Shown here piece after piece: positions 26,943-39,193 of a stretch of 64,000 nucleotides of DNA. The first letter of the stretch is position 1; every line of letters starts with the position of its first letter. The stretch is from Marinilactibacillus psychrotolerans (lineage in GTDB: Bacteria > Bacillota > Bacilli > Lactobacillales > Carnobacteriaceae_A): the NCBI RefSeq assembly GCF_900101525.1, contig NZ_FMZD01000013.1:1-64000 (forward strand), read 5' to 3'. Both the position numbers and the translations under genes were made by a program. The notes under the pieces were generated by a model that was given only the letters and a program-made list of their open reading frames with translations, had not been told where the DNA came from and made no database searches.

Positions 26943-27247
26943 TATGCTCCACTCTCCCCATTGTCCATGATTGCAGGTACTTTGATAAATCCATCTTGTT
27001 TTGTTTTAACATTTTTAAACAATTCTTCTCTGTCTATTTCTAATTTAGATTCATCTTTTCTTACAACACTATGATGTGTAATCCCGTGGAAGGTCCCTTC
27101 CACTCCTTGCGTATCTAAATCTTCAAGTTGTTCAACCATTTGGATAATCTTATCGATTTCTTCAGTAAAATCATGTATATCTTCTTCTTTAAATTCTAAC
27201 TTCGCCAATTTTGCCACATGCTTGACTGTTTCTTCATTAATCGCCAT
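26942..27247 (-). CDS. gatC: Asp-tRNA(Asn)/Glu-tRNA(Gln) amidotransferase subunit C
   Basis: Small structural subunit of 101 residues that wraps between GatA and GatB. It has the standard opening [12 protein letters not shown] and the amphipathic [20 protein letters not shown] helix. First of the gatCAB trio, overlapping gatA by one base. Confidence 0.93.
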   Translation of the reverse strand: MAINEETVKHVAKLAKLEFKEEDIHDFTEEIDKIIQMVEQLEDLDTQGVEGTFHGITHHSVVRKDESKLEIDREELFKNVKTKQDGFIKVPAIMDNGESGA

Positions 27248-27293
27248 TTTCTACTTCCTTCCATTTTATAAATACTGAATTAGTTAATTAAAC

Positions 27294-28469
27294 TCAATCA
27301 AATACGTGAGTTACAAATTCTGTTTCCCCAGACTCGCGACTCAAAAAGGCTTCAACTCCATTTAATGACTCTACTTTTATTTCAATAGGAAGATTCTCTG
27401 CTAAGTAAGAATTAGCAGCTTGGTTTAAATATTGGGTAAAAGCAATCATTTCTCCCTTTCCATAAAACTGTGTCATAACTTCTATCTGTAAGGTTGCTAA
27501 ATTATTATCAATATAATGAGCGATCCCTGTTACCCCACTCAAATTAGGGAAAAAGTTTTCTACTTCTGATTTAAAATTAGCAAACTGGTTCCCTTCCGCA
27601 CTTTGCATCCCTTCAATAGGAAAAACTTTTCTATCTTCATTGATGGCTTTCCATCCTGAAACTTCTGAAGCCCCACTTTCACTGAGTCCATGAGAAATGT
27701 ACGTGCCTCCAGCAAAATCATCTCGCTTCGATTGCTCATAAAGACCTACCATAATTGGCACTGTTTTTAATTCTTCAATCTTACGCATGCGAGAAATGAC
27801 TTCATTTGCTATTTTTTTACCTTCTTCTAATAACTTTTCTCTTGGAATTTCTTGGACTTCTTGTCTTTGATCTCCAAAATAATCAACTGAATTGAGCGCT
27901 AACCCAACACTTAGACCTGCTAACTCCATACCATCATCTGTTTGCTTATAGTAATCTTGCTCCAGTATTGAGCTTAAATAATTTGGATTTCTCGTTGCAG
28001 GATCTGTTTCCCCATTATCTTCAGGATTTAATCCTAAGTTTTCTTCCCCATCTTCAATCTCTTTTTCCGTTAATTTTCTAGATCTTTGCAACCAGCTAGT
28101 GACTGTCCCAGCAGGAAGAAATTGGCCTTCTTGAAAAAAATAGTCTTCCGTAGAAAAATGTTTTTGTGAAAATCTCATTAAATCTTCTTCAAATGTCTTA
28201 ATATTGACGTTAGAGTTCAATTCCCTTGTAATACCGCGATTTAAGCTTGGTGAATATGTCCCTTCTTTAGTGATGACCGGACGATAATAGTCAGAATCAA
28301 TTCTTGATTCTATAATAACTGCATCTCCATTTTCACTAGTCTGAGTAGTCCCCTCTTCATTTTCTTCAGGAACATTCCCATTAGGACCAACAGGATCTGG
28401 TAACGCATCACAGGAAGCCAATAGCAATGTCATACTAGCTAAACCAAACAATATTCTTTTTTTATGCAT
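27294..28469 (-). CDS. camS: CamS family sex-pheromone-precursor lipoprotein
   Basis: Lipoprotein of 391 residues with a signal peptide ending in the lipobox LLASC near residue 19. The CamS domain fills the rest. In enterococci and staphylococci the cleaved signal peptides of such lipoproteins act as sex pheromones for conjugative plasmids; the mature protein's role is unclear. The hydrophobic peptide released here (the FGLASMTLLLA part) could be such a pheromone, which is inference. Its place between ligA and gatC is conserved in Lactobacillales. Confidence 0.9.
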   Translation of the reverse strand: MHKKRILFGLASMTLLLASCDALPDPVGPNGNVPEENEEGTTQTSENGDAVIIESRIDSDYYRPVITKEGTYSPSLNRGITRELNSNVNIKTFEEDLMRFSQKHFSTEDYFFQEGQFLPAGTVTSWLQRSRKLTEKEIEDGEENLGLNPEDNGETDPATRNPNYLSSILEQDYYKQTDDGMELAGLSVGLALNSVDYFGDQRQEVQEIPREKLLEEGKKIANEVISRMRKIEELKTVPIMVGLYEQSKRDDFAGGTYISHGLSESGASEVSGWKAINEDRKVFPIEGMQSAEGNQFANFKSEVENFFPNLSGVTGIAHYIDNNLATLQIEVMTQFYGKGEMIAFTQYLNQAANSYLAENLPIEIKVESLNGVEAFLSRESGETEFVTHVFD

Positions 28470-28491
28470 ATTTTTTACCTCACTTTCAAGA

Positions 28492-30534
<2,043 letters not shown>

Positions 30535-30541
30535 TCAGGTT

Positions 30542-32785
30542 TCATACTTTCTCAATTGGGGCAAATGTTGCTAACAGTGGTTTAATTCCAATACCAGGAA
30601 ATGCAATATCCAATTGTAGATCTTGGCCTGATCCACTAATTTTAACAACTGTTCCTATTCCCCAAGTCTTATGGTTAGCTTTGTCCCCAACCGTCCAGTC
30701 TAAACTTTCTGCCCCACTATTACCTGTTGGATGAGAAGTGACTGTTCTGACCTTCTTGTTAGCAGGAATATAGTCATTAGATCGATTACCAAAGCCGCTA
30801 TTTATTCCACTTGAGAAAGGTTTTATACTATTCGATTCTACTCTTTCTAGTAAGTCATCTTCAATTTCATCTAAAAACCTTGATGGTCTATTCAGTTGTG
30901 TTTTACCATATAGCGTTCTGTTCATTGCATTGGAAAGATAGAGTTTCTCTTCCGCTCTAGTGATTCCAACATATGCAAGCCGTCTTTCTTCTTCCATTTC
31001 TTCCTCATTTAATTCTGCTCTGGATAACGGGAACAACCCTTCTTCCATGCCAATTAGGAAAACAACTGGAAATTCTAGTCCCTTAGCTGCATGGAGCGTC
31101 ATTAAAGTAATCTCGCTTGTAGGTTCTTCTGCTTCTGTATCTAAATCAGATAATAAAGCTAAGTCAGTTAGGAAAGAAATCAAACTCTTATCTTCTTGAG
31201 GGTCTTCATCGAATTGCTGTGTTACAGAAAGAAACTCATTAATATTTTCAATACGTGCTTCTGATTCTAATGTTCGTTCTTTTTTTAATGTAGGAAGGTA
31301 ATCAGATTTTTCAAGAATTTGTTCAGTTAACTCTGTTACAGTAAGAAATTCGGCCATTTTTCTAAAATCATTGATCATTGCAGCAAATACTTCCAGGCTA
31401 TTAGCAGCTCGACCAGATAAGTTGGTTACTTGAGCATTTAATGCTGCTTCATATAACGACCATCCCATCTCTTCTGCTGCTAATATTAGCTTTTCAATGG
31501 AACTAGCTCCAATACCTCTTTTAGGCACATTCACCACTCTATTAAAACTTAAATTATCTGATGGATTTGCAATTAGAGTTAAATAAGCTAAAATATCTTT
31601 AATTTCTTTTCTGTCATAGAATTTATGTCCTCCAACCATACGGTAGGGAATGTTTGTCTTGATCAGAGTTTCTTCCATAATTCTTGACTGGGCATTCGTT
31701 CTATACAATACCGCGAAATCATTATATTCCTTCTTAGAATCCAAGGCCATTTCTTCTTTAATCTGTTGTACGATATAGCGAGATTCTTCATGTTCATTGC
31801 CAGCTCGATAGTAGACGATTTTATTTCCATCATGATTATCCGTCCAGAGATTTTTTTCTCTTCTATTAATATTATGGGATATAACATGGTTCGCTGCTTG
31901 TAAAATATTTTTAGTTGAGCGATAATTCTGCTCTAAATAAATCACTTTAGCTTCTGGATAATCTTTCTCAAAATTCATAATATTTTCCATATCTGCTCCA
32001 CGCCATCCATAAATACTTTGATCTGCATCTCCAACGACACAAATATTCCGAAGGCGACTAGCCAATAACTGAACTAATTTATACTGAGCATGGTTTGTAT
32101 CTTGATACTCGTCAACGTGGATATACTGAAATTTAGTTTGATAGACTTTCAACACATCTGGATGTTCTTCAAAAAGCCGTACCGTCAACATAATTAAATC
32201 GTCAAAATCTACAGCTTGTGCATTTCGCAGTTCTCGCTGATACGCATCATAACAGTCAGCAACAATTTTGCTGAAGTAATCACTTGCTTCTGCACGAAAA
32301 GCTGCTTCATTCTGTAATTTATTCTTTGCATTACTAATTTCAGAAAGTATTGCACGTGGATTATATTTTTTTGGATCGATGTTTTGTCTCTTTAAAATTC
32401 GTTTCATTAATGTCTGCTGTTCCCCAGGATCACTAATTGTGAAAGAACGGCTATATCCAATCTGGTCAGCTTCTCTGCGTAAAATCCTTACACACATTGA
32501 GTGAAAAGTAGAAACCCATACATCGGTTCCACCTTCTTTGACTAAATTTGATACTCGAGCTTTCATTTCAGAAGCTGCTTTATTTGTAAATGTTATCGCT
32601 AATATATTCCAAGGGTTTACACCTTGTTCTTCTATTAAGTAAGAAATACGATGAGTCAGTACTCTCGTTTTACCAGAACCTGCTCCTGCCATAATTAAAA
32701 GCGGGCCTTCAGTATATGCCGCTGCTTCTTTTTGCTTTGGATTCATTCCACTTAAAATATCTTTACGCAGTACCAATATCGTCAT
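30542..32785 (-). CDS. pcrA: ATP-dependent DNA helicase PcrA (UvrD family)
   Basis: Superfamily 1 3'-5' helicase, 747 residues, for repair and plasmid replication. Walker A GAGSGKTR near 33-40, motif Ia FTNKAA, DEYQDTN (motif II), [12 protein letters not shown] (motif III), QNYRST (IV), [10 protein letters not shown] (V) and [12 protein letters not shown] (VI) are all present, with a C-terminal KOW/Tudor-like segment that binds RNA polymerase. An AAAGG touches the first ATG, so the true start may be the TTG three codons later (32776), which is better spaced. First gene of the large minus-strand block. Confidence 0.95.
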   Translation of the reverse strand: MTILVLRKDILSGMNPKQKEAAAYTEGPLLIMAGAGSGKTRVLTHRISYLIEEQGVNPWNILAITFTNKAASEMKARVSNLVKEGGTDVWVSTFHSMCVRILRREADQIGYSRSFTISDPGEQQTLMKRILKRQNIDPKKYNPRAILSEISNAKNKLQNEAAFRAEASDYFSKIVADCYDAYQRELRNAQAVDFDDLIMLTVRLFEEHPDVLKVYQTKFQYIHVDEYQDTNHAQYKLVQLLASRLRNICVVGDADQSIYGWRGADMENIMNFEKDYPEAKVIYLEQNYRSTKNILQAANHVISHNINRREKNLWTDNHDGNKIVYYRAGNEHEESRYIVQQIKEEMALDSKKEYNDFAVLYRTNAQSRIMEETLIKTNIPYRMVGGHKFYDRKEIKDILAYLTLIANPSDNLSFNRVVNVPKRGIGASSIEKLILAAEEMGWSLYEAALNAQVTNLSGRAANSLEVFAAMINDFRKMAEFLTVTELTEQILEKSDYLPTLKKERTLESEARIENINEFLSVTQQFDEDPQEDKSLISFLTDLALLSDLDTEAEEPTSEITLMTLHAAKGLEFPVVFLIGMEEGLFPLSRAELNEEEMEEERRLAYVGITRAEEKLYLSNAMNRTLYGKTQLNRPSRFLDEIEDDLLERVESNSIKPFSSGINSGFGNRSNDYIPANKKVRTVTSHPTGNSGAESLDWTVGDKANHKTWGIGTVVKISGSGQDLQLDIAFPGIGIKPLLATFAPIEKV

Positions 32786-32980
32786 CCTTTCAGGTAATCA
32801 TACATTATTTTATTATACAGAAAACATCTCTTTCTTTCCATAGAACAAGGCATTCCATCATATAAATCTTAGAATATTATCTTTTTCAAGTTCCGGTATA
32901 ACACTTTTATACTTACATAAGAGAAAACATTTGTTTTAATCTAAATACTTTTAATTAACATAATATTTTATCCATACAAA

Positions 32981-33013
32981 AAAAGCATATTGAATTGATT
33001 TCATCAATATACT
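32981..33013 (-). terminator. Terminator of the gntR transcript
   Basis: On the minus strand AGTATATTGA (33013-33004) pairs with TCAATATGCT (32993-32984), one G-U pair, followed by a run of Ts. It lies 18 bases after the gntR stop codon. Confidence 0.8.
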
Positions 33014-33031
33014 TTTTAAATACTCTCTTAT

Positions 33032-33679
33032 CTAATCTATGATCTGTACGATATTTAAAAGGAGTTGATTCAATAAGATTCTTATCTCTCTCCTAGCATA
33101 AGGATAATTTTGCTCTTCTAATAATTGAATTAACTGCTCATAATGTTTTATTTTAGTCTGCCGACTTCGATAGAGAACATTTGAAATTTTTCCGTTATCT
33201 GGCAACAAGTCTTTCATCGACATTAAAATCATTGATCTACTATGTCGATTTTTTTCTAATGAAAGCAGCTCTTCCCACAATTGCCATTCTTTTTCTTCAA
33301 AATCATTTGTATTGTTTGAATTAGCTTGTTTCATACTTTGTAATATTATTTTTGAATGTTTAAGATCCATTTGCTTTTCTTGCTTTTCAAGTTTCATTAA
33401 ATAATGAATTACCATTAATTCAATAAATTCAATGCGCTCGCGAAAAGATTTTGAATCAATCATTAATGGTAAAACTTTAGCCCCTTTATACGGCTCGATC
33501 TTAATATATTTTTCTTTTTCCAAAAGCATAACTGCATTACGAATTGGCGTTCGGCTCATCCCTAAAATTTCAGCAATATCTTGTTCCCGTATATGCTTTT
33601 GAGGTAACCATTCTTTATTTTCAATTTTTCTCTTTATAAAATGATAAGCTTCTAGCTCTCTTTTCTTAATTTTTTTCAT
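33032..33679 (-). CDS. GntR-family transcriptional regulator
   Basis: DNA-binding regulator of 215 residues. Residues 1-75 form the GntR winged helix with KIENKEWLPQKHIREQDIAEILGMSRTPIRNAVMLLE typical spacing (recognition helix near SRTPIRNAV) and a wing with GAKVLP. The C-terminal part (80-215) is all-helical and may be an FCD-like effector domain, although the metal-binding His/Asp set is not clear. Its target and ligand are unknown; the neighbouring purK-like gene is the nearest candidate. Confidence 0.8.
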   Translation of the reverse strand: MKKIKKRELEAYHFIKRKIENKEWLPQKHIREQDIAEILGMSRTPIRNAVMLLEKEKYIKIEPYKGAKVLPLMIDSKSFRERIEFIELMVIHYLMKLEKQEKQMDLKHSKIILQSMKQANSNNTNDFEEKEWQLWEELLSLEKNRHSRSMILMSMKDLLPDNGKISNVLYRSRQTKIKHYEQLIQLLEEQNYPYARREIRILLNQLLLNIVQIID

Positions 33680-33767
33680 TTTTTCAGTCCTTGACTTTTT
33701 CTCTAATCATTACTTATTAGGCCTTTAATTAGATCAAAAGAAATTTACTCTACTGCAGAACATTTAG

Positions 33768-34886
33768 CTACATTCCTATATCTGATAAGAGTACTAATAA
33801 CTCATTTATATTATCTGCAGGAATTGATACATGACCTTTCTCAGTATTTGGATCTGCTGGATCATTTTGATAAAAAGTAAACTTCCAGTCTTGTTGAATT
33901 CTAGCTTGCGTGTATGCCTGTTCAAGCTGCGTATAATCGAATACTCTCATTACAGTAGAACTAGTCAAATTCCATTCTGTTGGTATTGGCCAGCCACAGA
34001 TAGCGCGAATATGTGCATCAAATTGCGATAACTCTCCTTGATCTATCGTAAAGTGAAAGGCTTGGTGAGGGTGCCCAACCAATTCATTTATATAGAGTGA
34101 CCCCGTCGAAGTAGTAAATAATTCTAAAGCTATAACTCCTTGAAAATCAATATTTCCTGCTACAATTTTAGCAATTCGATTCACTTCTTCTACTATATCC
34201 TCACTAACTCGTGCTGGTGTAACAGATTGGAAAAATTCATCATTACGGTACATCATTTCAGTAACTGGATAAATTAATATTTGGCTAGAGCTGTCTTTCG
34301 CAATGGCAACACATAACTCTCTTTCAAAGGGTATCCATGCTTCAAGTACACTTGCGCCAGAATCAACTAGTCTTTTTGTTTTAGGAATATCGTTTTCATC
34401 ATATAAAACGACATGTTCCTTATACCGCTCGTCTGTTCTGTTTGCTTTTAGTACACAAGGGAAACCAATGCTTTGAACAGCTTCTTCTACATCTTCTATA
34501 GAAACAATAGTGGCAAACGGAGCAATGTTAAGACTATGGGATTCCAAGAAAGCTTTCTGCAAAACTCTGTCTTGAGAGATGGAGAGTAAATCTTCTCCTT
34601 GTGGAACCGGCAAAGTCCGCTTCATCATCCGCAGGTAATCCGAATGAAAAGCTTCCGTCTCGTATAAAACAACATCACTTTTCATCGAGAGATCTTGAAA
34701 GGCTTTTTCATTCGTCAATTCTGCCCTTAAATGCCAATCTGCAATACTACTAGCTGACGAGTTAGCATCTGGATCTAGAATACCAACTTTATATCCCATT
34801 TTCTTTGCAGAAAGGGCCAGCAATCGAGCAACGCTTCCACCACCGATTATTCCTATAGTTTTACCCGGTTGAATCCAATCACTCAT
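33768..34886 (-). CDS. PurK-like ATP-grasp protein (atypical motif, no PurE partner)
   Basis: A 372-residue protein resembling N5-carboxyaminoimidazole ribonucleotide synthase (PurK): an N-terminal Rossmann-like domain (IGIIGGGSVARLLALSAKKMGYKV), an ATP-grasp domain with FPCVLKANR, and the C-terminal small domain. The start at ATG 34886 has GAGGAG nine bases upstream. It is odd in two ways. The PurK substrate motif (usually APRPHNSGH) reads VGHPHQAFH here, losing the Pro-Arg pair. And purE and all other pur genes are absent nearby, although PurK works with PurE. It may be a repurposed paralogue with another substrate. Confidence 0.7.
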   Translation of the reverse strand: MSDWIQPGKTIGIIGGGSVARLLALSAKKMGYKVGILDPDANSSASSIADWHLRAELTNEKAFQDLSMKSDVVLYETEAFHSDYLRMMKRTLPVPQGEDLLSISQDRVLQKAFLESHSLNIAPFATIVSIEDVEEAVQSIGFPCVLKANRTDERYKEHVVLYDENDIPKTKRLVDSGASVLEAWIPFERELCVAIAKDSSSQILIYPVTEMMYRNDEFFQSVTPARVSEDIVEEVNRIAKIVAGNIDFQGVIALELFTTSTGSLYINELVGHPHQAFHFTIDQGELSQFDAHIRAICGWPIPTEWNLTSSTVMRVFDYTQLEQAYTQARIQQDWKFTFYQNDPADPNTEKGHVSIPADNINELLVLLSDIGM

Positions 34887-34946
34887 GGTTACCGCTCCTC
34901 TTTCTATTTTCAATATTAGTTTTAAATCAATTAATTTATAATAAAA

Positions 34947-35501
34947 CTATTCATTATGTGATTTCTTTTTCAATTTATTTTTCTTAATTTTCTTAGTCCA
35001 GAAGCCACCATTAATGTATCTTGGCTCATATGATATAATGAAAGCTTTGGCTTCAATTTCATGTATTTTGACATATAGATCACGCTCATTCGATCTTGGA
35101 GTTAAAATTTCCAATACATAACGGTCGCCTTCTTTTCCATATGCTTGGGTAGTTGTTACCCCATAACCAGAATTCCTTAATTTATTAGCGATCTCATAGC
35201 CTTTTTCTGGTACGATCGTCGTTACCAAAATATACCCTAGTGCTAAATAATTTTCTATTTTCATTCCAGTAAAAATACCCACTCCAAAACCTAATGCATA
35301 TGCGAATACATTAAATACATTATCCAAGTTATCTAATACTAATCCCAGTCCCACTACGTATATCGTAATTTCTATCATTGCAATAAAAGGAGCGATTGAC
35401 TGGTAACCTTTCATCGTCAACATCATTCTCAATGTATTAAGCGTAACGTATACTACGTTTATGCAAAATATTGTTAATAACATTATCCAATCTAAATTCA
35501 C
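34947..35501 (-). CDS. UPF0316 (DUF2179/DUF5698) membrane protein
   Basis: A 184-residue protein with three predicted membrane segments in the first 90 residues (DUF5698) and a cytoplasmic DUF2179-type domain (about 95-165) that is thought to bind a small ligand in related YitT proteins. The start is GTG at 35501 after GGGAG. B. subtilis YebE belongs to the same family and lies beside purE-purK, as this gene lies beside the PurK-like gene. Function unknown. Confidence 0.8.
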   Translation of the reverse strand: MNLDWIMLLTIFCINVVYVTLNTLRMMLTMKGYQSIAPFIAMIEITIYVVGLGLVLDNLDNVFNVFAYALGFGVGIFTGMKIENYLALGYILVTTIVPEKGYEIANKLRNSGYGVTTTQAYGKEGDRYVLEILTPRSNERDLYVKIHEIEAKAFIISYEPRYINGGFWTKKIKKNKLKKKSHNE

Positions 35502-35551
35502 TAAAAACTCTCCCTATTTTTTGTCCTATCTATTGCTTTACATACTAGAAC

Positions 35552-35579
35552 GGCTGAGACACTTCTAGCTGTCTCAGCC
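35552..35579. terminator. Hairpin between corC-like and UPF0316 genes
   Basis: A 10-bp perfect stem GGCTGAGACA / TGTCTCAGCC with an 8-nt loop. A T-run follows only in the plus direction, so for the minus-strand genes it is a weak or Rho-independent-like pause at best. Confidence 0.5.
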
Positions 35580-35584
35580 TGTTT

Positions 35585-36940
35585 TTATTGTTGTTTTTTA
35601 TCTTCTACTAATTGTGAACTATCTTCTTCAAGTGCAATCTTTTCAACTCTCAAAGTCAAAATTCTCGATCCTTCAAGAGATTCTACTCTCATTAATAAAT
35701 CTTCTAGTTTCAAGAATGCATCATCATCTTTGTTAGGTACACTTCCAAATTCAGTTATAAAATATCCAGCTATTGTATCAACATTTTCTGATTCAATTTT
35801 CGTATTAAAGAAATCATTAAATTTATCAATAGGTGCTGCACCTTCAACAATAAACTCTTGCTCTGAAATCTGTTCAATCAAGTTATTCGTTTCATCGTAT
35901 TCATCATCGATCTCTCCAACTATTTCTTCCAAAAGATCTTCTAGTGTAACAATTCCGACCACTCCACCATACTCGTCATTAAGCACAGCCATTTGATTTT
36001 GTGTACGTTTCATTTGAAATATCAGATCATCAATATAAATGGTCTCTGGAACAAAAAGCGCCTCATTACTAATTTCTTTTAAATCAATATCATATAAAGG
36101 TTTTTCTTTTGAGGCTTTCAATAAGTTCTTCACATGAATGATACCTAATATATTATCTTTATCTTCAAAATACAAAGGAACCCTTGAATGAGAGGTATTG
36201 AGCATTGCATCAATATTTTCTCTATTTGAATCATCATAATCTAACATAAATGAATCTGTTCTAGGGACCATCACTTCTCTAGCTATCTTGTTATCAAGCG
36301 AAAGCACACCTTTAAGCATTGAAAATTCTTCCAGATCGATAATCTCATGATGATGACTCTGTTCTAAAAATGTACGAAATTCATCTCGCGTCATTGTTTC
36401 TTCTTGAGCATTGAAATCAATAGGCAATATTTTTTTCATACCATTTGTGATAACTTTCAATGTCCATACTATTGGAATAAATAACTTGCGGACAAAAAGA
36501 ACAATCCCAACAAGAGCCATTGCTGTTTGATCAGGATTTTGTGCAGCAACCGCTTTAGGTAATTGCTCTCCAAAAATAAGTACAACAGAAGAAACAATTA
36601 AAGTGATGAGTATCATACTGGCAATTCTAGCATAAACAAAACCGCCTAATAAATCAGCTAGATAATCTGTATAATAAAATGATGCTAGTGCGCTACTGAA
36701 TAATGCTGAAAGTGTCAATATAATTCGAACAGCAATTAAATAATCATCTGATTTTTCAAGTAGATTCAACACTTTTTTTGCTTTCTTGTTGCCTTCAATT
36801 GACAACTCGATGATTCTAGTCTGATTCAGTGACACTAATGCTATTTCAATTGCCGCAAAAATCCCGTAAATCAAAGTCAATAAGATGATGAGTGAAACAT
36901 GCCCAATTAAGGGCTGTATACTCCCAGGATCTGAATTCAT
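35585..36940 (-). CDS. CNNM/CBS/CorC-domain membrane protein (HlyC/CorC family)
   Basis: A 451-residue inner membrane protein with the classical order: CNNM (DUF21) membrane domain with four hydrophobic segments (about 10-200), a CBS pair (about 220-340) containing DEYGGVVGIVTLEDLLEEIVGEI, and a C-terminal CorC_HlyC domain (about 355-440). Members are linked with Mg2+ or Co2+ efflux and Mg resistance; the name haemolysin C is historical. AAAGGAG precedes the ATG. It leads the small minus-strand group that includes UPF0316, the PurK-like gene and gntR. Confidence 0.88.
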   Translation of the reverse strand: MNSDPGSIQPLIGHVSLIILLTLIYGIFAAIEIALVSLNQTRIIELSIEGNKKAKKVLNLLEKSDDYLIAVRIILTLSALFSSALASFYYTDYLADLLGGFVYARIASMILITLIVSSVVLIFGEQLPKAVAAQNPDQTAMALVGIVLFVRKLFIPIVWTLKVITNGMKKILPIDFNAQEETMTRDEFRTFLEQSHHHEIIDLEEFSMLKGVLSLDNKIAREVMVPRTDSFMLDYDDSNRENIDAMLNTSHSRVPLYFEDKDNILGIIHVKNLLKASKEKPLYDIDLKEISNEALFVPETIYIDDLIFQMKRTQNQMAVLNDEYGGVVGIVTLEDLLEEIVGEIDDEYDETNNLIEQISEQEFIVEGAAPIDKFNDFFNTKIESENVDTIAGYFITEFGSVPNKDDDAFLKLEDLLMRVESLEGSRILTLRVEKIALEEDSSQLVEDKKQQ

Positions 36941-37059
36941 TATGTTTTTCTCCTTTTTTATGAACGAACCTTATTATTTTTTCAAAATCAAAGCCACTAT
37001 ATCACATATCCTACTGTCTCACAATAAAATAATGTACTAGTAGATTTAATACAATATAG

Positions 37060-39117
37060 CTATTCTGTTACTTTCAAGTCAGACAACACAGGTAAAAATC
37101 TATCGACAACATCACCACTGCCTTTTCCTTCTAAAAATCCCATAAAAGTAAAATCGTTATCGTCAGCATCGAATGCGTAAACAAATCCATTTGTGACGTT
37201 TTCGCCATCTTCTGACACTTCAGCTGTTCCTGTTTTCGCACCTACTGTAAATGGTAATGAAGAAAAGGCATGCGCCGTTCCATCCGTATCTTTAACTGCT
37301 GCAACAAGATCTTTCTTGATTAGTTGTGCAGACTCTTCAGATACTGGACTTAATTGGTTCACTTTCCCCTCTAACTCTAACTGAGGAAACGTCATTGCTC
37401 CTTTGTTGACAACAGCTGAGTAGAAAGAAATTTGATGAATCGGGCTCATCAGCAATTCTCCCTGCCCATAAGCAGTATCTGCTAATAAAGTTGGACGATT
37501 AAGAGTACCATCATTTGAGATTTGAGCTGGCTGCATACTGAAGGGTAAATTCATATTAGCACCAAAAGGAAATTGACTTAATTTTTCTACAAAGTCTTTT
37601 TCGCCCATTTCTAAAGCTTCCATCGCAAAATAAATATTGTCTGAATACGTAATAGCTGCTTGTAAATTCACTTCTGTTACAGCATCACTTACTCTAGTAA
37701 TCTTATGGTCTCCGAATGAATTATCGTTTGGTTGCCACTCTAGTCCTTCTATCCTATGTGTCTTATCAGGTGAAGTGATACCTAGATCAAGACCAATCAT
37801 TGAAGTAAGAATCTTAAAAGTAGACCCTGGTGCATACCTTTGAGCATAACGCGCTAGAAAAGGACTGTCTTCATCTTCAGTGTATTTTTGATATTGTTCA
37901 TTTGAAATTCCTTCAACAAATAGTTGAGGATCATAAGATGGTGAGCTAGCAGCAACTAATAGCTCTCCTGAATCTGGTGCCATTACAACAGCTGCCCCAG
38001 GCTCTCCCTGCAATTGATCATACATTTCTTTCTGCAGATCCATGTCAATTGTCAAACGAATATTCTCTCCGTCTTTTTTTTCAGATTCAACTAAGACTTT
38101 TTTATTTTCTCCTGACTCAGTTTCAATATAAATCTGTCCACCTTTTATTCCTCTTAGTCGTTCATCAAAAGCTGCTTCTAACCCTGCTTTTCCAACAGTA
38201 TCCCCTGTTTGTAAAGTGGGATTGCTTTCAATATCTTCTGCTGTAACCTCTCCAACATAACCCGTCAAATGTGCAGCAGCTTCCCCTAGCGGATACATTC
38301 TAGACTCTGTTTGTCTATATACTACGCCTGCTAGTTCGGGTCTATTATCTGCATTTACAACTTTAATAGGTACAAAACTTTCATCTGTTACCCAAGACTG
38401 TTCAAGTATTTTTTCTATGGAAGATACTTCTATGCCAAAATTTTCTGAGATACTAGATAACTGTGACTTACGTGCATCTCCTTCTCCTAACGAACTTGGA
38501 AGTATCCCAGCTTCCCAGGCACTTCCGTTACCGGCGAGCATATTGCCGTTACGATCATTGATACTTCCGCGCTCTCCTTCATCATAAGAAAGCTTAACGG
38601 TATCTCCTTCTTCCATATCTGGAAAGATCAAGGAAGTATCCCAATCCACAAACATTTTATCATCCACTTCGGAAAAAGTTGTCTCATATTTTAAATCTTC
38701 TAATCTTCCAAGCGATGTATCCATGGCTAATGTATAGGTGAATTTATACTGATCAGTTTCTTCATCTATAATAAGTTCGTTTTCCCTATTTTCAATATTT
38801 GCAGCCCCTATTCCAGAAAATATCGTTTTATATCTTTCTCCGATCTCTTCTCTATTATATGGCACATCATTTATTGAATCTTCAGATAGTAAAGTGACGA
38901 ATTTCGTCATATCGTTTTCAGTTAATGCATCTAAGTAAGCTTGTAAAAGTTCTTCGGCTTGTGCTTGCCGCTTCTGAGCTTCTTTATTAGCTTGCCAATT
39001 ATTATAAAGCCAGTAACTTCCGATAAGACCTAAGATAACAGCAGCAATAACTAACGGAATGAGCCAGACCTTTTTATTCTTTTTTTTCTCCTTAAACCTG
39101 TTTGAAGAACCTTTCAT
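37060..39117 (-). CDS. Class B penicillin-binding protein of the MecA/PBP5/PbpC group
   Basis: Peptidoglycan transpeptidase of 685 residues with one N-terminal membrane anchor (about 17-38). An NTF2-like MecA_N domain (about 48-165) precedes the dimerisation domain (about 180-330) and the transpeptidase domain (about 350-685). The active-site motifs are S432-T-F-K, S492-D-N and K628-T-G. This domain order is that of B. subtilis PBP3 (PbpC), enterococcal PBP5 and staphylococcal PBP2a, several of which bind beta-lactams poorly; low affinity is not proved by sequence. It is the last gene of a cell-wall group with a TIM-barrel gene, a glucosaminidase and VanY. Confidence 0.88.
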   Translation of the reverse strand: MKGSSNRFKEKKKNKKVWLIPLVIAAVILGLIGSYWLYNNWQANKEAQKRQAQAEELLQAYLDALTENDMTKFVTLLSEDSINDVPYNREEIGERYKTIFSGIGAANIENRENELIIDEETDQYKFTYTLAMDTSLGRLEDLKYETTFSEVDDKMFVDWDTSLIFPDMEEGDTVKLSYDEGERGSINDRNGNMLAGNGSAWEAGILPSSLGEGDARKSQLSSISENFGIEVSSIEKILEQSWVTDESFVPIKVVNADNRPELAGVVYRQTESRMYPLGEAAAHLTGYVGEVTAEDIESNPTLQTGDTVGKAGLEAAFDERLRGIKGGQIYIETESGENKKVLVESEKKDGENIRLTIDMDLQKEMYDQLQGEPGAAVVMAPDSGELLVAASSPSYDPQLFVEGISNEQYQKYTEDEDSPFLARYAQRYAPGSTFKILTSMIGLDLGITSPDKTHRIEGLEWQPNDNSFGDHKITRVSDAVTEVNLQAAITYSDNIYFAMEALEMGEKDFVEKLSQFPFGANMNLPFSMQPAQISNDGTLNRPTLLADTAYGQGELLMSPIHQISFYSAVVNKGAMTFPQLELEGKVNQLSPVSEESAQLIKKDLVAAVKDTDGTAHAFSSLPFTVGAKTGTAEVSEDGENVTNGFVYAFDADDNDFTFMGFLEGKGSGDVVDRFLPVLSDLKVTE

Positions 39118-39193
39118 ATATATCCCTGCTTTCCAATTATTTAAAATGATTCTATTATGGTTTCATTTATCTAATTTAACCAGAAATTCTGCA

